Source: Anaerolineae bacterium (GTDB lineage: Bacteria; Chloroflexota; Anaerolineae; Aggregatilineales; Phototrophicaceae). Taken from it: a stretch of 59,743 bases of DNA. Of the stretch, positions 7,631-16,889 are shown one piece after another. Made by a program: the position numbers and the translations under genes. The stretch covers positions 1 through 59,743 of the forward strand of contig JAJEBK010000006.1 in assembly GCA_022823945.1 (NCBI GenBank), read 5' to 3'. Each line of letters begins with the position of its first letter. Positions within the stretch are counted from its first letter, which is position 1. The notes under the pieces were generated by a model that was not told the origin of the DNA, searched no databases, and was given only the letters and a program-made list of their open reading frames with translations.

Positions 7631-9175
7631 ATGAGCGACAAACATCTGCTGCCCACGGGCCATGCGCGCATCGAGAGCCTGAACATGTCGGGCATCGTCA
7701 AGCGATTTCCGGGCGTGCTGGCGGCTGACGAGATCGACTTTGATGTCCGCTCTGGCGAGATACACGCGCTGCTGGGCGAAAATGGCGCGGGTAAATCCAC
7801 GTTGATGAAGATGCTCTACGGGCTGTACCACCCCGATGAGGGCGAGATCCGCATCAATGACGCGCCCACCACCATCAAAAGCCCGATCGACGCCATTCAG
7901 CACGGCATCGGCATGATCCACCAACACTTCATGCTGGTGCCATCGTTGACCGTCGCCGAAAATATCGCGCTGGGCATGAAGTCGTCGCGCGGCTTCCAGC
8001 TCGACCTCGATGTCGTCAGCCAGCGCGTGCTCGAGCTTTCAGATATCTACAACCTCAAGGTCGATCCCCACTTGCCGATTTGGCAGTTGGCAGTTGGCGA
8101 GCAGCAGCGCGTGGAGATCTTGCGCGCGCTCTACAAAGGTGCCGCCTTGTTGATCCTGGACGAGCCCACGGCCGTGCTCACGCCACAGGAAGTCGATGGG
8201 CTCTTCCGCATTTTGAATCAGCTGGCGGCCGATGGCCACGGGCTGGTCTTCATCTCGCACAAGCTGCACGAGGTGCTGGAGATCAGCCATCGTGTCACGG
8301 TGCTGCGCGATGGGCGGCGAGTCAACACCATCCCCACCAGCGAAGCCACCCGCCCCAAACTCGCCGAGATGATGGTGGGGCGGCCAGTGCTGCTGGAATA
8401 CGAGAAGAACGCGCCCAACCCGCGCGACGAACGGCTGGCTCTGCGCGATGTCAGCGCCTTGAGCAACCGCGGCACAACCGGGCTGGATGCGGTGTCCTTG
8501 CGGCTGCATGGCGGCGAGATCGTGGGAATCGCCGGCGTTTCTGGCAATGGCCAGCAAGAACTGGCGCAGTGCATCACTGGCCTGCGCGAGGTGACGGCGG
8601 GCAGCGTGACAGTCGACGGCAGCGATGTCACCAATGCGCCGCCAGCCGCCCTGCACGCCATCGGCTTGTCCTACATCCCCGAAGAGCGCATGATCGACGG
8701 CGTCATCAAAGAGTTCAGCGTCGCCGAAAATTATGTGCTGCAAGACCATGGCCACCCCAAATACACCACCGCCCGCATCTTTATGCTCTTCAACAAAATC
8801 CGCCAAGCCTGCCGGCGCGCGATTAGATTATTTGAAATCAAGACCCCCAGCACCGAAACGTTGGTCAAGAGTTTGTCGGGCGGCAACATCCAAAAGCTGG
8901 TGCTGGCGAGAGAGCTTTCGCGCGATCCTGGCGTGCTCATCGCTGCCCAGCCCACCCGCGGCGTCGATATCGGCGCGACCGAATATATTCACAAGCAGCT
9001 GCTGGAAGAGCGCGACAAAGGCACAGCCATCCTGCTCATCAGCGAAGACCTCGACGAGATCCGCGCCTTGTCCGACCGCATCGCCGTCATGTACGAGGGG
9101 CGCATCGTCGGCGAGGTAATAAACGAAAATGTCGATGTCGAACAACTGGGTCTGCTGATGACAGGTGGTGGGTAG
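7631..9175 (+). CDS. ABC transporter ATP-binding protein with two ABC domains (BMP/nucleoside type)
   Basis: About 514 aa with two tandem nucleotide-binding domains, like NupO/RbsA-type ATPases. Domain 1 has Walker A GENGAGKST, a signature region with an unusual LAVGEQQRVE and Walker B LLILDEPTAVLTPQE. Domain 2 has the degenerate Walker A GVSGNGQQEL, signature LSGGNIQKLVLAREL and Walker B LIAAQPTRGVDIGA. The asymmetric second site is usual for this family. I start at MSDKHL (7631), just after GAGGGGG; an in-frame TTG at 7517 would only add translated repeat DNA. It closes a four-gene importer whose order (permease, permease, binding protein, ATPase) differs from the common binding protein, ATPase, permease, permease order. 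Confidence 0.92.
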   Translation: MSDKHLLPTGHARIESLNMSGIVKRFPGVLAADEIDFDVRSGEIHALLGENGAGKSTLMKMLYGLYHPDEGEIRINDAPTTIKSPIDAIQHGIGMIHQHFMLVPSLTVAENIALGMKSSRGFQLDLDVVSQRVLELSDIYNLKVDPHLPIWQLAVGEQQRVEILRALYKGAALLILDEPTAVLTPQEVDGLFRILNQLAADGHGLVFISHKLHEVLEISHRVTVLRDGRRVNTIPTSEATRPKLAEMMVGRPVLLEYEKNAPNPRDERLALRDVSALSNRGTTGLDAVSLRLHGGEIVGIAGVSGNGQQELAQCITGLREVTAGSVTVDGSDVTNAPPAALHAIGLSYIPEERMIDGVIKEFSVAENYVLQDHGHPKYTTARIFMLFNKIRQACRRAIRLFEIKTPSTETLVKSLSGGNIQKLVLARELSRDPGVLIAAQPTRGVDIGATEYIHKQLLEERDKGTAILLISEDLDEIRALSDRIAVMYEGRIVGEVINENVDVEQLGLLMTGGG

Positions 9176-9407
9176 CGATCAGTTCGCCTGGACGAACTGC
9201 ATACGACCCAGCTAGTGGCGCGACCAGGTATTCTTCGACCTGTTGTAAGAGTAAGCGCTTGATGCGCGTGGCCTACAAGAAACATTCATCCTGGGTGTTC
9301 TGGTGCTGGTCGCGAATTCGGTAATGGCCTGTTTGCCAGTGAAGCTGCGAACAAGGTCTTCCAAAATCAGTGCGGATTGTTCTTTGGCTTTAACTTGGTG
9401 TGCTACG

Positions 9408-10106
9408 TTATTCAACCCGCTTCCAACCGCCGTCGGTTTTTTCCCATCCGCTTGGCTCATATGGTTTGCAGGAATCTGGCAACTCAATTGCGTCGCCTCG
9501 CTCGGCAAACTCAATTGTCGCATTGCGTTCCGTAAGACTTGTGACAAAATCACCAATACGAATCTTTGCCTCTTTTGCAGCTTTTTCCAACAAGCCAAGT
9601 TTAATCATTTCTACGGCGAACTGGCCCATGGCTTCAGCCTGCGCAAATTGTCGTATCAAATCCCAGTCAGCGTCCAACAGCGTAAAGGACTTCTCACTTT
9701 GATCGATATGTTCAATCCGACAACTCGTGATTACTGGTGCTGGCAATGTCAATGTATAGACACCTTCCGAGAAACGAACATTGCTTTCGCCTATTGCGTC
9801 AAAATCTATGCCAGCCTCGGCCACGCCTATGGCCATGTGATTGGCACTATAGTAGCCGTAATTAAGAACACCCCTATGGATTTCAACCTTGAGGTCTGGC
9901 TTCTTCACTGTATGTTTAGCCGTAACCAACTGCCCCATTCCTTGCAAGCCAGTAACAATGATTTGCTTATGATCTGTGATGACTTTGTCTGGAAATAGGA
10001 AATCTCGGATGCCCTTATTCAGTTCGGTGAGCACTCCGGTGATATGTAGCACCACTGCAACAATCAGTAGAAGACCAATAACCCTCACGATGTTCTTGGC
10101 AGACAT
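9408..10106 (-). CDS. DUF4230 domain membrane-anchored protein
   Basis: About 232 aa. A short cytoplasmic N-terminus is followed by one transmembrane segment (about residues 7-25, VIGLLLIVAVVLHITGVL). The extracytoplasmic domain starts with GLQGMGQLVTAKHTVKK, the typical opening of DUF4230 proteins. It continues through IHRGVLNYGYYSANHMAIGVAEAGIDF and a C-terminal helix rich in Ala/Glu. The start at 10106 is preceded by GGAGGGAAGGAG, a strong ribosome binding site. Function of the family is unknown; it is typically an anchored surface protein. It stands alone, convergent with the ABC ATPase gene. The 230-bp gap between them (9176-9407) contains no gene or repeat I recognise. AT content is slightly higher than its neighbours. 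Confidence 0.8.
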   Translation of the reverse strand: MSAKNIVRVIGLLLIVAVVLHITGVLTELNKGIRDFLFPDKVITDHKQIIVTGLQGMGQLVTAKHTVKKPDLKVEIHRGVLNYGYYSANHMAIGVAEAGIDFDAIGESNVRFSEGVYTLTLPAPVITSCRIEHIDQSEKSFTLLDADWDLIRQFAQAEAMGQFAVEMIKLGLLEKAAKEAKIRIGDFVTSLTERNATIEFAERGDAIELPDSCKPYEPSGWEKTDGGWKRVE

Positions 10107-10294
10107 GACTACTCCTTCCCTCCGCAGACAAGCAGTTATACAAGGGGCTACGCTATCATTGCGATTTAGTATACTCCATTTTGAAGACATCGCTTCATCA
10201 GCCCATCATTCCATCACCCGCCCACCCCTACCCCACACCCCGCCCAGGCTATACAATATGCGCTCGCGAAAACACATCACTTGGAGAACCGCAA

Positions 10295-11164
10295 ATGAAA
10301 ACTGCAACTGGCAACTTTCCACTGGGCTGGCGACGCCGCAATTTCAACTGGGAGCAAGACACCGACAGCATGATCGCCTGGGCGTTGGAAAACGACCTGG
10401 AAGTCATCGACCTGGGCATGGATGCCGACAAAGACGCCCGCGCCGTCATTGAAGCCGGCTTGCGGGTGGGCAGCGCCGACCTGTGTACCTGGCAAGCGAT
10501 GATGTCGCCCGATGCCGGCGAGCGCAAAGACGCTGTCGCCGAGAACGCAGCCTACATCCAACGCTGCGTCGATGCTGGCGTCAGCACCTTCTTCATCTGC
10601 ATGATCCCGCAAGACCCCGCCCGCCCACGCAGCGAAAACTTCGCCTGGATGGTGGAAAGTTATGGCGAGCTGCGCGCGAGCTTCGAAGCCAACGACGCCT
10701 ACCTGGTCATCGAGGGCTGGCCCGGACCCGGCTCGCTGGTTTGCACGCCCGAGACCTACCGCGCCTTCATCGAGCAAGTCGGCTCGGCGAATATGGGCGT
10801 GAACTACGATCCTTCGCATTTGCTGCGCATGGGTATCGACCCCATCCGTTTCCTCAAAGAATTTGTGGGGCATGTCTTCCATGTGCACGGCAAGGATTGC
10901 ATGATTATCGACGAGAACCTCTACCAGTATGGCAACCTGCAAGAAGCGACTTTCGCCCAAGGCTACAAATATGGCGGCATGAACTGGCGCTACACCATCC
11001 CCGGGCATGGCCTGTCGGATTGGAAGATCATCCTGGGCATCTTGCGCGACAGCGGCTATGCGGGTTGCGTCAGCATCGAGCTGGAAGACCACTATTACGA
11101 TGACACTGAAGCCGAGCAAAAATTGGGCGTCCTGCAAGGCGTGAAGTTCCTGGCGGGTTCATAG
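10295..11164 (+). CDS. Xylose isomerase-like TIM-barrel protein (sugar phosphate isomerase/epimerase family)
   Basis: 289 aa, AP-endonuclease-2 / IolE-like fold. Supportive segments are the barrel strand LEVIDLGMDAD, AYLVIEGWPGPGSLVCTPETYRAFIEQVG, the metal-ligand strand NMGVNYDPSHLLRMGIDP and HVFHVHGKDCMI, and the last strand GCVSIELEDHYYDD with a terminal Glu. These are the usual His/Asp/Glu positions of the divalent-metal site. ATG 10295 has GGAG 8 nt upstream. The next gene (reductase) begins 5 nt after its stop, so the two likely act in one pathway, perhaps isomerisation followed by oxidation/reduction of a sugar or sugar acid. The exact substrate cannot be assigned. Confidence 0.85.
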   Translation: MKTATGNFPLGWRRRNFNWEQDTDSMIAWALENDLEVIDLGMDADKDARAVIEAGLRVGSADLCTWQAMMSPDAGERKDAVAENAAYIQRCVDAGVSTFFICMIPQDPARPRSENFAWMVESYGELRASFEANDAYLVIEGWPGPGSLVCTPETYRAFIEQVGSANMGVNYDPSHLLRMGIDPIRFLKEFVGHVFHVHGKDCMIIDENLYQYGNLQEATFAQGYKYGGMNWRYTIPGHGLSDWKIILGILRDSGYAGCVSIELEDHYYDDTEAEQKLGVLQGVKFLAGS

Positions 11165-11169
11165 TCGCC

Positions 11170-12126
11170 ATGACAGACAAAAAACAGGTCGCGGTAGTCG
11201 GTCTGGGCAATATGGGCATGGGCATGGCGAAGAACCTGCTGGCGGCGGGATTCGCTGTGCGCGGCTGCGATCTGCGCGCCGAACGCACCCAGCTGCTGCA
11301 GGAACTGGGCGGCGAGGCGGCGGACGATCTGATGCAGCTGGCGGGCAGCGAAATCGTCTTTGTGATGGTGATGAGCGGCGCACAAGCGCTGGATGTCGTG
11401 GCTGGGGACGGCGGATTGCGCGAATGCCTGGCTCCCGGCGCGACCATCATCATCACAGCCACCATAGAGCCGGCCGACATGCGGCGGGCGGCGGCGGCGC
11501 TGGCGGGCAGCGGCATCGATCTCATCGACAGCCCGGTCAGTGGCGGGCAATTTGGCGCGGAGTCGGGCACATTGACGATGATGGCGGCGGGCAAAACCGA
11601 GGCGCTGGAACGGTGTCGGCCTGCGCTGGAGGCGGTCGGCGGGCAGATCTTCCATGTCGGCGAAGACATCGGCATGGGGCAGGTGGTCAAAGCAGCGCTG
11701 CAAGCCTATATCGGCGTCAGCTTCGTGGGCATCTTCGAAGCGCTGGCCTTGGGCGCGCGGGCGGGCATCCCCGGCCAGACGCTCTTTGAGGTCTTCGGCA
11801 GCACACATGTCGGCAACACGCCTTTCTTCAAGAATTGCGCCCGGCTGATCCTCGACCGTCAATTTGAAGACACGGGCAGCCACATCGGCACCATGGTCAA
11901 AGACCTGGGCATCAGCATGCAGCTGGCGCGCGAAAATGGCTTGCCGCTCTTTGCCACCAGCGCGGCGCAGCAGTTGTTCCAGGCTGGCATATCCCTGCAC
12001 CCCGAAGGCGACAATTGGGCAATCGTGCAGTTTTTGGAGAGTTTCACAGGCTCCGAAGTCAGTTGGGCAAACCCCCGCCCCAAACCCCTTGCCCCCATGA
12101 AGAGGGAGGGGCTTAAAGCCGTATGA
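11170..12126 (+). CDS. 3-hydroxyisobutyrate dehydrogenase-family NAD(P)-dependent oxidoreductase
   Basis: About 318 aa. The N-terminal Rossmann motif VVGLGNMGMGMAKNL is followed by the substrate loop DSPVSGGQFGAESGTLTMMAAG and a catalytic Lys near residue 174 (GMGQVVKAALQ). Family members reduce or oxidise beta-hydroxy acids (3-hydroxyisobutyrate, tartronate semialdehyde, threonate). The usual Asn after the Lys is replaced here (K-A-A-L-Q), so the substrate may differ. The native protein appears to end around FTGSEVSW. The last roughly 18 residues (PRPKPLAPMKREGLKAV) and the stop codon come from a family A repeat beginning at 12069. It forms a tight pair with the TIM-barrel gene upstream. Confidence 0.88.
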   Translation: MTDKKQVAVVGLGNMGMGMAKNLLAAGFAVRGCDLRAERTQLLQELGGEAADDLMQLAGSEIVFVMVMSGAQALDVVAGDGGLRECLAPGATIIITATIEPADMRRAAAALAGSGIDLIDSPVSGGQFGAESGTLTMMAAGKTEALERCRPALEAVGGQIFHVGEDIGMGQVVKAALQAYIGVSFVGIFEALALGARAGIPGQTLFEVFGSTHVGNTPFFKNCARLILDRQFEDTGSHIGTMVKDLGISMQLARENGLPLFATSAAQQLFQAGISLHPEGDNWAIVQFLESFTGSEVSWANPRPKPLAPMKREGLKAV

Positions 12127-12240
12127 TCGCATGCAAATTCGGTATGGCGCTGCTGAAAACACCAGACATAACGACGATTTTGCTCGATTCTAGCTCCCCT
12201 TCCCTCTCAATGGGGGCAAGGGGCCGGGGGATGGGGGGTG
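12069..12240. repeat. Family A repeat, split copy, overlapping a gene end
   Basis: The left half (CCCCCGCCCCAAACCCCTTG to GAGGGAGGGGCTTAAAG) supplies the C-terminal codons and stop of the reductase. The right half (CTCCCCTTCCCTCTCAATGG to GGGGGATGGGGGG) follows after about 75 bp of unrelated AT-richer DNA. The order of blocks matches the compact copies at 29543 and 30391. Confidence 0.75.
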
Positions 12241-12441
12241 AAATCCGGCGAGTTTGCTATAGTAGCAGACAAGCCTTGTAGGGGCGAGACTTGTCTCGCC
12301 CACAATATCGCCGTTATGCGCGTGGGCGACTCAAGAGTCGCCCCTACGCCGTTCCCTACTATTGTCGCATTAGGTTGTTGGATTTACGGCTGCGTACATT
12401 ACAGTTAGAATGATGAGCAATCGCGTCACAGGCGAGGCAGC
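12127..12441. other. 315-bp gene-free region made mostly of repeats
   Basis: It holds the right half of the split family A repeat, then a full family C repeat (12278-12350). About 90 bp of AT-richer DNA follows, before the next gene. No convincing ORF or RNA gene is visible. A promoter for the downstream gene probably lies in 12355-12430, but no strong -35/-10 pair stands out. Confidence 0.6.
12278..12350. repeat. Family C repeat, full copy (two nested hairpins)
   Basis: TGTAGGGGCGAGACTTGTCTCGCCC forms one hairpin and GGGCGACTCAAGAGTCGCCC a second. The outer GTAGGGGCGA and TCGCCCCTAC ends also pair. Fragments recur at 309-336, 33920-33950, 50167-50192, 52442-52467, 52516-52541 and 57791-57821, always between genes. 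Confidence 0.75.
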
Positions 12442-13305
12442 ATGGCAAAACTAGGCGTAATCACCGATGGCATCAGCCGCGATTTTGAGCAGGCGCTGAC
12501 AGTCATCAACGAAACCGGACTGGCTTGCGCAGAGTTGCAGTTCTTGTGGGATGTCGAAGTCGGCGACTTGTCCGATGCCCAGTTGGACCATGCCCAACGT
12601 CTGGTCGCGGCGCATGGTGTAGAAGTATCGTGCATATCGCGGCATATCTTTGGCGGTTTGGCGCTGGGCGAGCAAGAGACAGATTCGCCCGCCTATTTGG
12701 ACCAGCTGGCGGCTTTGCGGCGCTGCATTGACATGGCGAATGCGTTGGATTGCCGCTTGGTGCGCATCATGAGCTTTCGCAAAGAAATGATCCTCTTCGG
12801 CAGCCAGGGCGCAGAGCAATGGGTGGTATCGCGCGGGGCTTGGGACAAGCTGAAGGCTTTGCTGATGCCGGCGCTGGAAATCGCGGCTGAGCGCGGAGTG
12901 CGGCTGGTGGTCGAGACGGGCAACAACGCCATGATCAACTCGGCCTGGCTGGCGCGCAAGCTCATCGACGAGTTGGGCAGCGAGCATCTGCAAACACTTT
13001 GGGACCCCGCCAACAGCTTGTATTGTGCCGAAAGTCCCTGGCCCGCGGGTTACGAGGCTTTGCGTGGCGCCTTGGGACACATCCACATCAAGGATGTCCT
13101 GGTCGATATGCCCAAAGCCCGCGTCGACTGTGTGCCTTTGGGCAGCGGGCAGATGACGCCTTATCTGGAGCAGATCGCCGCGGCACTGGCTGCCGATGCT
13201 TACGCGGGCAGCGTGTCGCTGGAATCGGTGTATCGTCCGCGCGGTGGCAGCTTCGCCGATGGATTCCGCGCGTCAGCAGACAAGTTCAAAGCGCTATTTG
13301 CCTGA
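12442..13305 (+). CDS. Sugar phosphate isomerase/epimerase family TIM-barrel protein
   Basis: 287 aa, the second xylose-isomerase-like barrel in this region but not closely similar to the first. Landmarks are MAKLGVITDGISRDFEQAL at the first strand, CAELQFLWDVEVGDL, a mid-barrel strand VRLVVETGNN with the metal-binding Glu, the strand LQTLWDPANSLYCAE with Asp, HIHIKDV with His and a final SVSLESVYRP with Glu. It has GCGAGG 6-7 nt before ATG. Its TGA overlaps the start of the following membrane protein (TGATG), so they are co-translated. This linkage hints at a role tied to that protein, although the reaction is unknown. Confidence 0.85.
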   Translation: MAKLGVITDGISRDFEQALTVINETGLACAELQFLWDVEVGDLSDAQLDHAQRLVAAHGVEVSCISRHIFGGLALGEQETDSPAYLDQLAALRRCIDMANALDCRLVRIMSFRKEMILFGSQGAEQWVVSRGAWDKLKALLMPALEIAAERGVRLVVETGNNAMINSAWLARKLIDELGSEHLQTLWDPANSLYCAESPWPAGYEALRGALGHIHIKDVLVDMPKARVDCVPLGSGQMTPYLEQIAAALAADAYAGSVSLESVYRPRGGSFADGFRASADKFKALFA

Positions 13306-15086
13306 TGACAGCGCTGTCAGCGGACATGCGAGAAACCTGGCGAACAAAAATGCTTGCGTTGTGGCGGCGAGACCGAGCTCCATTGCTGGCGCTTGTGCTC
13401 GTTTTCCTGGTCATGACCTACCCCTTCATCCAGACGATGCACCGCACGCTGCCCGGCGACGAAGTCGACACCCACACGGCGCTCTGGCAGAACTGGTGGC
13501 TGCGCGAGGCATTGCTGCAGGGACTGGACATCAACCACAGCCAGTTGCTATTCCATCCGACCGGGCTGGATGTGTCGCTGCAGCCCAAGCGCTGGACGAC
13601 CTTTCCACTGTGGACATTACTGTACAGCCTGGTTGGCGACCCGCTGGCTTTCAATCTGGTGGCTTCGCTGGGCATCCTCTTCAAAGCCTATGGCATGTAC
13701 CTCGTCGGTCTGCTGCTCTTCAAGCAGCGGCTGCCGGCGCTTGTGGCGGGCGCCTATTTTGCCTTCAACTCCTACAGCCTGCGGGTGGCGCTGGAACAGC
13801 CCAATACGGGAGCGACCGAGTGGATCCCCTGGTTTATGCTGTTTTTTTTGCTGGCCTTGTTTCGTCTGCGGGCGGACGCTGGCTGGCGGGCTGTCGCGCC
13901 GGTGATGCTGGGCGCGGGCATCTGCTTCTCGCTAAACCTGTATATGAACCTGAAGATCGGCATATTGGCGATGCTGCTGGGCGGCGGTTTTGCCCTGCTA
14001 TACCTGGGGACGACCAGGCTGTGGCGTTCGCGGGATTGCTGGTTTGCACTGCTTTTGTTCAGCCTGACTGCGCTGGTGATTTGCTCGCCTCTGCTATTGC
14101 ACACGCTGGGCGACGACAACTTTGCCGATGCAGCGGCGCGGCCCGTGCTCACCACCAATGCCTTCGACCTGTATTGGCAATGGTGGCAGGCTGGTCTAGC
14201 AAGCTCGATACTGGGACTGCTGGGAACGGCGTATATCGTCCGCTGGCAGCGCGGGGCGTGGATATGGCTGGCGCTGGCGCTGGTCTTCAACCTGTTGAGT
14301 ATGGGCCTCGTCATTCATTTTCGCAGCGAGCCGCTGCCGATATATTGGACGCCCTATCGGCTGCTGGCAGACAATTTCTTCTTTCGCACCTTGAATTATC
14401 CTCCCCGCGTATACGTGATCTTTGTATTTCCCTATGCGTTGATTATCGGCTATGGATTCTGTCTGCTGCGGAGCTGGCTGGGCAACCGGCGCGGAGTCTC
14501 CCTCGCGCTAATTCTGCTGGCGGGGCTGCTGCTTTACGATTCGCGCATCTTCCCCTTGCCCCAGCGCGCCGAGATGCAGTCGGATTATGTGAATGTGCTG
14601 GATGATCTGCAGCCAGGCGCGTTGATTGATGTACCTTTCGGCCGGCCGACTTCCAAATACTATATGTCAGTGCAGCGCCACCACCTGCGCCCGCTCGTGG
14701 AAGGCATGACTGCGCGCATGCCGCCTGACGCCTACGCTTATATCGATGCCAATCCTGCCCTGGCACCGCTTCGCTATTCGCTTCATTTGACAGAAGGCTC
14801 TCCGCCCGAGATTGAACTGACCGCAGCGCAGTGGCAAGCCGGCATGGACGCCCTGGTCGCCGATGGCTTCCGCTATCTGATATTGCACTATTATCTGCCG
14901 TCGCGCCTTTTCATAATTCCTCGTGAAAAGCCAGCCGACTGGGTGATAACATTGCTCGCCGGGCAGCCAACCGTCTATCAAGATGACGAAGTTGCTATCT
15001 ACGACCTGCTGGAGCTGGATGCCGATGCCCTGGCTGCGGGATCAAGCCGGAATATGCCTGATGATCAAGCGGTCAGCGGCAAATAA
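13305..15086 (+). CDS. Polytopic membrane protein, GT-C/YfhO-like (paralog 1)
   Basis: About 593 aa with roughly 11-12 predicted membrane helices and a C-terminal extracytoplasmic or cytoplasmic domain after residue 430. The N-terminal loop contains [22 protein letters not shown], an Asp/Glu-rich first loop like those of GT-C glycosyltransferases and YfhO-like proteins, followed by LLFHPTGLDVSLQPKRW. No family could be named with certainty. Start ATG 13305 overlaps the previous stop. The C-terminal half (from [18 protein letters not shown]) ends with a segment nearly identical at DNA level to that of the next gene. Likely role: transfer of lipid-linked sugar to a surface polymer, by fold analogy only. 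Confidence 0.7.
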   Translation: MTALSADMRETWRTKMLALWRRDRAPLLALVLVFLVMTYPFIQTMHRTLPGDEVDTHTALWQNWWLREALLQGLDINHSQLLFHPTGLDVSLQPKRWTTFPLWTLLYSLVGDPLAFNLVASLGILFKAYGMYLVGLLLFKQRLPALVAGAYFAFNSYSLRVALEQPNTGATEWIPWFMLFFLLALFRLRADAGWRAVAPVMLGAGICFSLNLYMNLKIGILAMLLGGGFALLYLGTTRLWRSRDCWFALLLFSLTALVICSPLLLHTLGDDNFADAAARPVLTTNAFDLYWQWWQAGLASSILGLLGTAYIVRWQRGAWIWLALALVFNLLSMGLVIHFRSEPLPIYWTPYRLLADNFFFRTLNYPPRVYVIFVFPYALIIGYGFCLLRSWLGNRRGVSLALILLAGLLLYDSRIFPLPQRAEMQSDYVNVLDDLQPGALIDVPFGRPTSKYYMSVQRHHLRPLVEGMTARMPPDAYAYIDANPALAPLRYSLHLTEGSPPEIELTAAQWQAGMDALVADGFRYLILHYYLPSRLFIIPREKPADWVITLLAGQPTVYQDDEVAIYDLLELDADALAAGSSRNMPDDQAVSGK

Positions 15087-15087
15087 C

Positions 15088-16809
15088 ATGAATTGGCGAG
15101 AGAGTTTGCACACCCTTTGGCGGCGGGATCGTGTCCCGCTCTTGCTCCTACTGCTCGCCTTCTGCGTGATGACATACCCATTCGCGCTGCACATGGGCGA
15201 TACCTTGCAAGGCAACGAGAGCGACACGCACGAGGCGCTTTGGCAAAACTGGTGGCTGCGCGAAACCCTCATGCATGGCGAGAATCTCAACTATACGAAC
15301 TATCTTTTTCATCCGCAGGGTCTGGATGTATCGCTGAACCCGCGGCGCTGGACTAGCTTCCCGCTATGGACACTGCTCTTTAGCTTGTTTGGCGACCCGC
15401 TGGCGTTCAATCTGGTGGCGTCTCTGGGCATCCTCTTCAAAGCCTATGGCATGTACCTGGTGGGCATGCTGCTCTTTGAGCGGCGCGCGCCGGCCTTGGC
15501 TGCCGCCAGCTTCTATGCCTTCAATGTCTACAGCTTGCCCACAGCGTTGCAACAGCCAAACACGGGGGCACAGGACTGGATTCCCTGGTTTATGCTGTTT
15601 TTCCTGGCGGCGCTGCTGAGGCTGCGGGCGGGCGAAGACTGGCGGACTGTTGTGCCGCTGACGCTGGGCGCGGCGATTTGTTTTTCGTTGAACTTGTACA
15701 TGAACCTGAAGATTGGCGTATTGGCGATGCTGCTAGGCGGCGGCTTTGTCATCTTACTGCTTCCCTCGAGAGACTTGTGGCGCTCGAGGGATTGTTGGCT
15801 GACATTGCTGCTATTTTCTATCATCGCTGCCTTGCTTTGCGCGCCCTTGCTGCTGCCAGCGCTGGCCGATGACGACTTTTTGCATGCGTCGGCACAGGCG
15901 GTTCGCACAAATCCCTGGCTCAGCGTCGATGCGTTTTGGCAGTGGTTGCGCTGGGGATTGGTCAGCGTGGCTCTGGCTTTGCTGGGCATTGTCTATGCCT
16001 GGAGCTGGCGACGCGAGGCGCTCGGCTGGCTGGCGCTGGCTGGCGCGTTCAATGCGCTAAGCTGGGGGCTGGTTATCTATTTTCGCGGCGAACCGCTGCC
16101 GATTCACTGGACGCCCTATCGCCTGGTCGCCGACAATTTCTTCTTCCGCGCCTTGAATTATCCACTGCGCATGAGTGGGATATTCGTTTTTCCATATTCT
16201 CTGCTCATCGGCTGCGGAATTTGTTTGCTGATGCGGCGGCTGGAGGCTCGGCGCTGGGGGTTGGCAGCGCTGGTTTTGCTGGCGGGGCTCTTGCTGATTG
16301 ATACGCGCATCTTCCCGGTCGTCTTGCGCCCAGAGCCGCTCTCGGCCTATGTCGCGCAACTGGATCGGCTCGAACCCGGCGCTTTGATAGACGTCCCTTT
16401 TGGTCGGCAGCCCGCCAAATACTACATGTCGCTGCAGCGCCAGCACAGACGTCCGATTGTCGAGGGGATGATGGCGCGCATGCCCGCCGATGCCTACGAT
16501 TACATTGACGCCGACCCTGTGTTGGCTATGTTTCGCTCTTCGCGCCAAGAGCTGGCTGACGACTTTGCCGGGCAATTGCTGTCTGCCAGGCAATGGCAGG
16601 CGGCTCTTGACCGCTGGAGCGCCGATGGTTTTCGTTACCTCGTGCTGCATGTAAAGCTGCCACTGCATTCGCAAAGCGACCCCAGTCAAGAACCAGCCGA
16701 CTGGGTGATGATATTGCTCGCCGGGCAGCCAACCGTCTATCAAGATGACGAAGTTGCTATCTACGACCTGCTGGAGCTGGATGCCGATGCGCTGGCTGCG
16801 GCGGGTTAA
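15088..16809 (+). CDS. Polytopic membrane protein, GT-C/YfhO-like (paralog 2)
   Basis: 573 aa, starting one base after the stop of its tandem paralog. The two proteins align along their whole length: [45 protein letters not shown] and LIDVPFGR are shared. The first-loop acidic motif is [16 protein letters not shown]. The 3' ends (14931-15039 and 16693-16801) differ at only about three positions, far closer than the rest, which suggests gene conversion. ATG 15088 is chosen because the paralog aligns from here; upstream codons overlap paralog 1. Function as for paralog 1, unassigned membrane enzyme. Confidence 0.7.
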   Translation: MNWRESLHTLWRRDRVPLLLLLLAFCVMTYPFALHMGDTLQGNESDTHEALWQNWWLRETLMHGENLNYTNYLFHPQGLDVSLNPRRWTSFPLWTLLFSLFGDPLAFNLVASLGILFKAYGMYLVGMLLFERRAPALAAASFYAFNVYSLPTALQQPNTGAQDWIPWFMLFFLAALLRLRAGEDWRTVVPLTLGAAICFSLNLYMNLKIGVLAMLLGGGFVILLLPSRDLWRSRDCWLTLLLFSIIAALLCAPLLLPALADDDFLHASAQAVRTNPWLSVDAFWQWLRWGLVSVALALLGIVYAWSWRREALGWLALAGAFNALSWGLVIYFRGEPLPIHWTPYRLVADNFFFRALNYPLRMSGIFVFPYSLLIGCGICLLMRRLEARRWGLAALVLLAGLLLIDTRIFPVVLRPEPLSAYVAQLDRLEPGALIDVPFGRQPAKYYMSLQRQHRRPIVEGMMARMPADAYDYIDADPVLAMFRSSRQELADDFAGQLLSARQWQAALDRWSADGFRYLVLHVKLPLHSQSDPSQEPADWVMILLAGQPTVYQDDEVAIYDLLELDADALAAAG

Positions 16810-16889
16810 TCTTGTCCGCCACCGGGCGCGGCTGCGTAAGAATCCTGCGCACTGCCTCGTCAAAACAGCGTACACACAGGAGGAACAGC

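Noticed and set aside
7631..9175. Degenerate Walker A in the second ABC domain considered as a mutation
   Set aside because: Loss of the canonical Lys in the second domain is common in this class of double-domain sugar/nucleoside ATPases.
9212..9598. 128-aa minus-strand frame overlapping the DUF4230 gene end
   Set aside because: It reads through the DUF4230 3' half in another frame, lacks any known motif and has no ribosome binding site.
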